9,047 nt of DNA from Comamonadaceae bacterium (GTDB lineage: Bacteria; Pseudomonadota; Gammaproteobacteria; Burkholderiales; Burkholderiaceae_C): NCBI GenBank assembly GCA_027490555.1, contig JAIXXW010000010.1, positions 1-9,047 of the forward strand, read 5' to 3'. Of the stretch, positions 1 through 5,006 are shown one piece after another. The notes below the pieces were generated by a model. The model was not told the origin of the DNA. It ran no database searches and saw only the letters and a list, made by a program, of their open reading frames with translations. Numbering within the stretch: the stretch's first letter is position 1; the number at the start of each line of letters is the position of its first letter. The translations under genes were made by a program, and so were the position numbers.

Positions 1-921
1 CGGGGCCTGACCGGCGCACCAGCTCACATCGATGGCCTGCAGCCGAGGTGACAGCAACCAGGGGTGGTCGTGGCCTTGCACCACCCACAAAGTGTTGTGG
101 GGAATGTCCTTGCGGGCCACAAACCAGGGCGTGTGCTCGCCGCCGCCCTTGTGGGCGCCTTGGGCCTTGATGCCGCCGATGCCCAGCCCCTGGCGCTGGC
201 CCAGGGTGTAAAAGCTCAGCCCCACATGCTGGCCGATGGTGCGGCCTGTCGGGTCTTTGATGGGGCCGGGCTCCTTGCGGATGTAGCGGTTCAAAAACTC
301 GCGGAACGGGCGCTCGCCGATGAAGCAGATGCCGGTCGAGTCTTTCTTTTTGGCATTGGGCAGACCGATCTCCTGGGCGATGCGGCGCACCTCGGTCTTG
401 TGCAACTCGCCCACCGGGAACCAGGTCTTGGCCAACTGCGCCTGGTTCAGGCGGTGCAGGAAATAGCTTTGGTCTTTGCCCGGGTCCAGGCCCTTGAGCA
501 ATTCGAACCGTCCGATGCGGGCGTTGTGCCGCACACGCGCGTAGTGGCCGGTGGCGATGGTGTCGGCGCCCACCCGCATCGCATGGTCCAGAAAGGACTT
601 GAATTTGATTTCGGCGTTGCACAGGATGTCGGGGTTGGGCGTGCGCCCGGCCTGGTATTCGCGCACAAATTCCGAGAAAACCCGGTCTTTGTAGTCGGCC
701 GCAAAATTCACATGTTCGATCTCGATGCCCAGCACATCGGCCACCGCGGCGGCATCCACAAAGTCGATGTTGGAGGCGCAGTATTCCTGGTCGTCGTCGT
801 CTTCCCAGTTCTTCATGAAGATGCCAACGACCTCGTGGCCCTGCTGCTTGAGCAGGTGGGCGGTCACGGCCGAATCGACGCCGCCGGACAGGCCGACGAC
901 CACACGCTTGAGTTTGGACAT
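1..921 (-). CDS. mnmA: tRNA-specific 2-thiouridylase MnmA (C-terminus missing at window edge)
   Basis: MnmA is a cytoplasmic enzyme that adenylates U34 of tRNA Lys, Glu and Gln and then thiolates it, using sulfur relayed by the Tus proteins; it makes the s2U part of mnm5s2U. I translated the minus strand from ATG 921 and read 307 residues with no stop before base 1. The N-terminus carries the PP-loop SGGVDS at residues 12-17. The nucleophile Cys101 lies in DILCNAEIKF, and the persulfide-accepting Cys199 lies in DSTGICFIGERPF. Both positions match the E. coli pair (102 and 199) almost exactly. RTPNPD, ATGHYARV and GLSFYTLGQRQGLGIGG are also family-typical. Family members run about 360-390 residues, so roughly the last 55-80 (the end of the C-terminal barrel) lie outside the window. 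A GAAGGA ribosome-binding site sits at 937-932, 10 bases before the ATG. The gene is divergent from the transglycosylase. Confidence 0.98.
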   Translation of the reverse strand, partial: MSKLKRVVVGLSGGVDSAVTAHLLKQQGHEVVGIFMKNWEDDDDQEYCASNIDFVDAAAVADVLGIEIEHVNFAADYKDRVFSEFVREYQAGRTPNPDILCNAEIKFKSFLDHAMRVGADTIATGHYARVRHNARIGRFELLKGLDPGKDQSYFLHRLNQAQLAKTWFPVGELHKTEVRRIAQEIGLPNAKKKDSTGICFIGERPFREFLNRYIRKEPGPIKDPTGRTIGQHVGLSFYTLGQRQGLGIGGIKAQGAHKGGGEHTPWFVARKDIPHNTLWVVQGHDHPWLLSPRLQAIDVSWCAGQAP

Positions 922-1009
922 GGCGGCATTATCCTTCGCCCTGCCCGGCCATGGCGGCAGGCCTTGCGGGGCTGGCCTCAGCGTTCAGGCTAATAATGGC
1001 GCCTCTTCC
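922..1009. promoter_or_regulatory. Divergent mnmA / transglycosylase control region
   Basis: This 88-base gap separates two divergent starts, so promoters for both must lie here or inside the flanking genes. The only AT-rich island is TAATAAT at 991-997. It can be read as a -10-like element on the plus strand and as ATTATTAG on the minus strand. I find no convincing -35 on either strand. An imperfect GC-rich dyad sits at 941-960: CTGCC and GGCAG arms around the 8-bp palindrome GCCATGGC, with a 2-base bulge. The mnmA ribosome-binding site GAAGGA is at 937-932. Promoter assignment is inference only. Confidence 0.3.
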
Positions 1010-1750
1010 ATGCACAAAGTCATGACCGACACTTCGGCCCCCAACCCAAGCTGGCAGCAGCGTTGCCGCCAGGCTCTGCGGTGGGTGTTCATGTTCACTT
1101 ACCGCGGTTTGTCCGCGGTCGGGGTGCTGGTGGCCGCCTTGTTGTGCTTGCTTTGGTTTCAGCCCGCATGGTTACACCCGGCCGAGCAAGGGCTGGCTGC
1201 CTGGTTGCGTGAGCGCAATGTCCTGGCCCCGTGGTGGCCTGAAAACACCGCCGAGAGAGCCACGGCGGTGCACCTGAACGATTTGCCGCCGCCGCAGGCG
1301 CTGGTGGCCAACTGGCTGGCGCGCAAATACCGGGTGGCGCCAGAGCCTTTGGCGGCCCTGGTGGCAGAAGCCCATGTGCTGGCCAAGACATCCCGCTTGC
1401 CCGCGAACCTGATCCTGGCGGTCGTGGCCACCGAGTCGAGTTTCCACCCCTATGTGCAAAGTCAGGCCGGTGCGCAGGGCCTGATGCAGGTGATGACGGG
1501 CATCCATGCGCAACGCTACGAGGCTTATGGCGGTCGTCTGGCGGCTTTCGACCCGGTCACCAACTTGCGCGTGGGCGTGGCGGTGCTGGCCGATGCGGTC
1601 AAGATGCGCGGCGGGTCCCTCGAAGAGGGCCTGAAGTTTTACCTGGGGGGGTATGCCCTGACCGAAGACAAGGGCTATGTGGCCAAGGTGCTGGTCGAGC
1701 AGGCGCGTCTGGATGCGGTGGCCGCTGGCCAACGCGTGCCCGTGGATTGA
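1010..1750 (+). CDS. Membrane-anchored lytic transglycosylase (SLT domain)
   Basis: Lytic transglycosylases of the SLT fold cleave the MurNAc-GlcNAc bond of peptidoglycan to give 1,6-anhydro ends, acting in the periplasm. The protein is 246 residues from ATG 1010. A basic N-terminus precedes one hydrophobic helix (about residues 33-50), which I read as an uncleaved signal anchor. The catalytic domain follows: AVVATESSF puts the general acid Glu at residue 142, then AGAQGLMQVM, DPVTNLRVGV and finally YLGGYALTEDKGYVAKVL. The last motif has Gly where many SLT proteins have Asn (YNAG). The reading frame stays open far upstream, but only as antisense to mnmA. No good ribosome-binding site precedes ATG 1010 or the alternative ATG 1022, so the exact start is uncertain. 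It is convergent with the permease gene 42 bases downstream, with no clear terminator between them. I do not recognise a specific Mlt/Slt name. Confidence 0.87.
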   Translation: MHKVMTDTSAPNPSWQQRCRQALRWVFMFTYRGLSAVGVLVAALLCLLWFQPAWLHPAEQGLAAWLRERNVLAPWWPENTAERATAVHLNDLPPPQALVANWLARKYRVAPEPLAALVAEAHVLAKTSRLPANLILAVVATESSFHPYVQSQAGAQGLMQVMTGIHAQRYEAYGGRLAAFDPVTNLRVGVAVLADAVKMRGGSLEEGLKFYLGGYALTEDKGYVAKVLVEQARLDAVAAGQRVPVD

Positions 1751-1792
1751 GCAGGGGACTCTCGGTCACACGCCGGTGGGGTGTCTGCCGCT

Positions 1793-2551
1793 TCACAGGC
1801 GGGTGAAGAACACCGCGCTCATCACCAGGCCGGTGACGATCACCAAGCGGCGCACCCATGCCCCCGGCAGGCGCTTGGCCAAACGCGCACCTGCCCATCC
1901 TCCGGCCGTGGCCAACACCATCATCCAGAGCGCTTGCGGCCAGACAATCGCCCCAGCCAGCGCAAAAGCCAGCACCGACAGCAGGGACAGCACAAAGGAG
2001 TTGAGGTTTTTCAGGGCATTGACGGTGTGGAGGCGGGATTCGCCGGTCAGGGTGTACAGCGCCATCAGCAAGATGCCCAGCCCGCCATTGAAGTAGCCGC
2101 CATAAATGGCCACCACCATCAGGCCGGGCAGGCGCCAAGCCGGCTGGCCTTGGCCACTTTGGCGTTGGGCCAGCATCGGTCCTGCCGCGAACAGGGCGGT
2201 GGCCAGCAGCAGCAGCCAGGGCACCAGGCCGGCAAAGACCTGGGCCGGGGTCACCAGCAACAAACCCGCCCCCAGCAAACCGCCTGTGGCGGCCACCACC
2301 ACCTCGCGTTGCAGCAGTGATCTGGGCAGGGCCTGGAGTTCCGAGCGGAAGCCCCAGGTGCTGCCCAGGTAGCCCGGGCTGACCGCGATGGCGCTGGTGG
2401 CATTCGCCGCCAGGGGCGGAACGCCTGCAAACACCAGTGCGGGAAAGGTCAGGAAGCTGCCGCCACCGGCGATGGCATTGAGCACACCGGCTGCAAAGGC
2501 CGCGCTGCCGGTGAGCAGCCAAAGGGCTTCGGTGGGCCAGGCCATGCTCAC
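1793..2551 (-). CDS. TSUP-family (TauE/SafE) inner-membrane permease
   Basis: The protein is 252 residues, almost wholly hydrophobic, and consistent with the 7-8 membrane helices of the TSUP (sulfite exporter TauE/SafE, DUF81) family. Family members move small organic or sulfur anions such as sulfite, sulfoacetate or sulfolactate; the substrate here cannot be read from sequence. The signature occurs in both halves. In the first, GGGS is at 29-32, Pro37 follows, and ANATSA sits near 49-54. In the second, YGGYFNGGLGI is at about 150-160. PAQVFAGLVPWLLLLATALF is also typical. The start is probably GTG at 2551, whose GTGA overlaps the TGA stop of the Nudix gene and implies translational coupling; the alternative is ATG at 2545. 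It forms a two-gene unit with the Nudix gene and converges on the transglycosylase. Family assignment is strong; substrate is unknown. Confidence 0.92.
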   Translation of the reverse strand: MSMAWPTEALWLLTGSAAFAAGVLNAIAGGGSFLTFPALVFAGVPPLAANATSAIAVSPGYLGSTWGFRSELQALPRSLLQREVVVAATGGLLGAGLLLVTPAQVFAGLVPWLLLLATALFAAGPMLAQRQSGQGQPAWRLPGLMVVAIYGGYFNGGLGILLMALYTLTGESRLHTVNALKNLNSFVLSLLSVLAFALAGAIVWPQALWMMVLATAGGWAGARLAKRLPGAWVRRLVIVTGLVMSAVFFTRL

Positions 2552-3042
2552 GACCGCAGTGGTGGCAGATCGGCCACGGCCGCATCGGTGTGGATCACCT
2601 CCAGCGGAAAGCGTTGGCCTGCCAGGTGGTCTTCGATGCAGCGCAGTACCAGGGGACTGCGGTGCCGATCGGCACTGTCGCGCACCTCCTGCGGGCTCAT
2701 CCAGACCGTGCGCACAATGCCCTCGTCCAGTTGCCGCTCGGGCTGCACATCGCCGATGTCACCGCAAAAAGCCATGCGCACATAGGTGATGTCTTCACCA
2801 GTACTGGGTCTCTGAAAGCGAGACAAGTAAATGCCCACTAACGCTGTGGGTCTGAAAGGGCGTGCGGTTTCTTCCAAGGTTTCACGGGCACAGCCTTCGG
2901 CGGGGGATTCCCCGGGGTCCAGGTGTCCTGCCGGGTTGTTCAGGCGCAAACCCTCCTGGGTGTGCTCTTCGATCAACAGGTAGCGGCCTTCTTTTTCAAC
3001 GATGGCGGCCACGGTGACATTGGGTTTCCAGCGTGTGTCCAT
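2548..3042 (-). CDS. nudJ: NudJ-like Nudix hydrolase
   Basis: This is a cytoplasmic Nudix pyrophosphohydrolase of 164 residues (E. coli NudJ is 153). NudJ hydrolyses nucleoside di/triphosphates and HMP pyrophosphate (a thiamin intermediate), usually with Mg2+. The Nudix box runs from Gly39 in PAGHLDPGE through RETLEET at 53-59. The metal-binding glutamates (Glu54, Glu57, Glu58) are present, while the late box Gly is Ala60. The start MDTRWKPNVTVAAIV and the tail GQRFPLEVI resemble the E. coli NudJ ends (KPHVTVA and GQRYPLEMI, recalled from memory). In E. coli nudJ lies directly before mnmA; here the same strand order holds but two genes intervene. The ATG at 3042 has no Shine-Dalgarno. A GATAAT hexamer at 3055-3050 is so close that the transcript may be leaderless. 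The frame stays open upstream only as antisense to pntA. It overlaps the permease start by 4 bases. Confidence 0.9.
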   Translation of the reverse strand: MDTRWKPNVTVAAIVEKEGRYLLIEEHTQEGLRLNNPAGHLDPGESPAEGCARETLEETARPFRPTALVGIYLSRFQRPSTGEDITYVRMAFCGDIGDVQPERQLDEGIVRTVWMSPQEVRDSADRHRSPLVLRCIEDHLAGQRFPLEVIHTDAAVADLPPLRS

Positions 3043-3192
3043 GCGCCAGATTATCGGGCCAGTCGGGCACCCGACCGCTGGGGCAAGGCTGGGGATTGGC
3101 CCACCCCAAGATCTTGTTGCGGGCTGGGAGACATGGACTTCGGTTAAGCTGGAAGGCAAGCCGTTTATTCTGGATTCAGCGAGGAGACCTTC
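3043..3192. promoter_or_regulatory. Divergent nudJ / pntA control region with a dyad
   Basis: This 150-base gap separates divergent nudJ and pntA. A 14-base inverted repeat, GTCGGG-CA-CCCGAC, lies at 3062-3075, with looser outer CCA/TGG symmetry at 3058-3060 and 3079-3081. It lies just upstream of the minus-strand GATAAT (3055-3050) that could serve as the nudJ -10, a fit position for an operator. For pntA, TTAAGC (3144-3149), a 16-base spacer and TATTCT (3166-3171) is the best promoter-like pair, but weak. A GAGGAG ribosome-binding site (3181-3186) sits 6 bases before the pntA ATG and firmly sets that start. The regulator is unknown. Confidence 0.35.
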
Positions 3193-4800
3193 ATGCAGAC
3201 TGGCGATCACGCCCCCACGCCGCAGCGCATTGGCGTGCCCAAGGAGATTTTTCCGGGCGAAAAACGGGTGGCCACGGTCCCCGATGTGGTGACCAAGTTG
3301 GTGAAATTGGGTTTTGCCGTGGTGGTGGAACAGGGCGCGGGTGAACTCGCCGACCTGTCCGATGCGGCCTATGTGGCGGCCGGTGCCAGCATCGCGCCGG
3401 ACGCGGCTGCGCTGTGGCGCGGCAGCGACATCGTCTTCAAGGTGCGCCCGCCCACGCCGGACGAAGTGGCGCTGATGCACGCAGGCCAGACGCTGATCGG
3501 TTTTGTGTGGCCCGCGCAAAACCCTGATTTGATGCAGCAGCTTTCGGCCCAAAAGGTCACGGTGCTGGCGATCGACGCTTTGCCCCGCACCCTGAGCCGT
3601 GCCCAGAAAATGGACGCGCTGACCTCCATGGCCGGTGTCAGCGGCTACCGCGCCGTGGTCGAGGCGGCCAATGCTTTTGGCCGCTTTTTCAACGGCCAGA
3701 TCACCGCTGCGGGCAAGGTGCCACCAGCCAAGGTCTTCATCGCCGGTGCCGGTGTGGCGGGCTTGGCCGCCATTGGCGCAGCCGCCAGCCTGGGCGCCAT
3801 CGTCCGCGCCAACGACACCCGCGCCGAAGTGGCCGACCAGGTGGTCTCGCTCGGCGGTGAATTCGTCAAGGTCGATTACGAAGAAGAAGGCTCGGGCGGC
3901 GGCGGATACGCCAAGGTCATGAGCGAGGGCTTCCAGGCCGCGCAGCGCGCCATGTACGCGCAGCAGGCCCAAGAGTGCGACATCATCATCACCACCGCGC
4001 TGATCCCCGGCAAACCCGCACCGCGCCTGATCACCGCCGAGATGGTGCAAAGCATGAAGCCCGGCAGCGTGATCGTGGACATGGCCGCCGAGCAGGGCGG
4101 CAACTGCGAGCTGACCGAGCCGGGCAAGGCGGTGGTCAAGCACGGCGTGACCATCGTCGGCTACACCGACCTGGCCTCGCGCATGGCGCGCCAGTCGTCC
4201 ACGCTGTATGGCACCAACCTGTTCCGCCTGACGGAAGAACTGTGCAAGACCAAGGACGGCGTGATCAACGTCAACATGCAAGACGATGCGATCCGGGGCC
4301 TCACGGTCATCAAGGACGGCGAGATCACCTGGCCGGCACCGCCCCTGCCCGCCGCAGCGCCCAAGCCGGCCGCCAAGCCGGTGGCCGCCGCTGAAAAGAA
4401 AAGCGCGCACGGCCACGGCAGCAGCGGCCCCATGCCGGCCAAAACCCTGGCCGTGGTGTTTGGTCTGGGCGCGCTGGCTTTCTGGGCGATTGGCGCTCAC
4501 GCGCCGGCGGCCTTCCTCGGCCACTTCACCGTGTTTGTGCTGGCCTGCTTCATCGGCTACATGGTGGTGTGGAACGTGACGCCGGCGCTGCACACGCCGC
4601 TGATGAGCGTGACCAATGCCATCTCCAGCATCATCGTCATCGGTGCGCTGGTGCAGATCCTGCCGCCCGAAGCTGGCACCAACGGACGTCCCGATGGGCT
4701 CATCCTGTGGATGGCCTTTGCCGGCATTGTGCTGACCGCCATCAACATGTTCGGTGGCTTTGCCGTCACCCGCCGCATGCTCGACATGTTCAGAAAATAA
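3193..4800 (+). CDS. pntA: NAD(P) transhydrogenase subunit alpha (PntA)
   Basis: PntA with PntB forms the inner-membrane transhydrogenase that uses the proton gradient to reduce NADP+ with NADH. The 535-residue protein is full length (E. coli about 510). It has a cytoplasmic NAD(H)-binding domain I, a linker, then four membrane helices. RIGVPKEIFPGEKRVA near the start, the Rossmann glycines GAGVAG (Gly185, 187, 190), RANDTRAEV, TTALIPGKPAPRLIT and the mobile loop YTDLASRMARQSSTLYGTNL are diagnostic. Helices begin near residue 418; FLGHFTVF and LHTPLMSVTNAISS match the family closely. It is the fused single-chain alpha form, not the split PntAA/PntAB form of alphaproteobacteria. The extra length comes from about 10 residues at the N-terminus and a long Ala/Pro/Lys linker (381-417) ending in a His/Gly patch. 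GAGGAG 6 bases upstream supports the start. pntB follows after an unusual 206-base gap holding a hairpin array. Confidence 0.98.
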   Translation: MQTGDHAPTPQRIGVPKEIFPGEKRVATVPDVVTKLVKLGFAVVVEQGAGELADLSDAAYVAAGASIAPDAAALWRGSDIVFKVRPPTPDEVALMHAGQTLIGFVWPAQNPDLMQQLSAQKVTVLAIDALPRTLSRAQKMDALTSMAGVSGYRAVVEAANAFGRFFNGQITAAGKVPPAKVFIAGAGVAGLAAIGAAASLGAIVRANDTRAEVADQVVSLGGEFVKVDYEEEGSGGGGYAKVMSEGFQAAQRAMYAQQAQECDIIITTALIPGKPAPRLITAEMVQSMKPGSVIVDMAAEQGGNCELTEPGKAVVKHGVTIVGYTDLASRMARQSSTLYGTNLFRLTEELCKTKDGVINVNMQDDAIRGLTVIKDGEITWPAPPLPAAAPKPAAKPVAAAEKKSAHGHGSSGPMPAKTLAVVFGLGALAFWAIGAHAPAAFLGHFTVFVLACFIGYMVVWNVTPALHTPLMSVTNAISSIIVIGALVQILPPEAGTNGRPDGLILWMAFAGIVLTAINMFGGFAVTRRMLDMFRK

Positions 4801-4811
4801 GATAAATAACT

Positions 4812-4989
4812 TCGGGGACAGATCTTCAGCTCTGTCCCCGACTGATTAAACGAACGAGGGGACAGGTCTTCAGCTCTGTCCCCGACTGATTAAACGAACG
4901 AGGGGACAGATCTTCAGCGCTGTCCCCGACTGATTAAACGAACGAGGGGACAGGTCTTCAGCGCTGTCCCCGACTGAATCAACGAAGCA
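4812..4989 (+). repeat. Tandem array of four palindromic hairpins between pntA and pntB
   Basis: Four copies of a 26-base palindrome occur at 4814-4839, 4858-4883, 4902-4927 and 4946-4971, an exact 44-base period. Each has arms GGGGACAG and CTGTCCCC around a 10-base centre (R-TCTTCAGC-K). Three identical 18-base linkers, GACTGATTAAACGAACGA, separate them. A fourth, diverged linker (GACTGAATCAACGAAGCA, 14 of 18 matches) follows copy 4. Copy 1 has the longest stem: TCGGGGACAGA pairs perfectly with TCTGTCCCCGA over 11 bp around an 8-base loop (4812-4841). No T-run follows any stem, so these are not typical intrinsic terminators. The array looks like REP/BIME-type palindromic repeats, which are commonly mobilised by RAYT transposases; no such gene is in the window. 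It lies wholly between pntA (stop 4800) and the pntB ribosome-binding site. Structure is certain; function is inferred. Confidence 0.95.
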
Positions 4990-5006
4990 ATAAGAAAGAG
5001 AAGCCT

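Noticed and set aside
64..993. Plus-strand 309-codon frame over mnmA
   Set aside because: The opposite strand encodes an unmistakable MnmA with both catalytic cysteines; this frame shows no domain.
725..1009. Upstream extension of the transglycosylase frame
   Set aside because: It overlaps the mnmA coding region antisense, has Ser/Thr/Ala-rich nonsense composition, and lies before the signal anchor.
1751..1792. Terminator between the transglycosylase and the permease
   Set aside because: Only 4-5 base complementarities are visible and there is no T-run.
1599..2585. Minus-strand 328-codon frame overlapping the permease in another register
   Set aside because: Its composition is Arg/Gly/His-rich without hydrophobic pattern, while the other register gives a clean TSUP permease.
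3043..4593. Long minus-strand open frame continuing upstream of nudJ, antisense to pntA (681 codons in total with nudJ)
   Set aside because: It is the mirror of pntA codons in GC-rich DNA, with His/Gly/Arg-rich low-quality sequence. Recognisable protein begins only at the NudJ start, MDTRWKPNVTVAA.
4814..4971. CRISPR array
   Set aside because: The sequences between palindromes are identical 18-base linkers rather than unique spacers, only four units exist, and no cas gene is nearby.
4814..4971. Series of intrinsic terminators after pntA
   Set aside because: Each stem is followed by GACTGATTAAACG, not by a T-run, and the essential partner gene pntB lies downstream. Partial termination remains possible.
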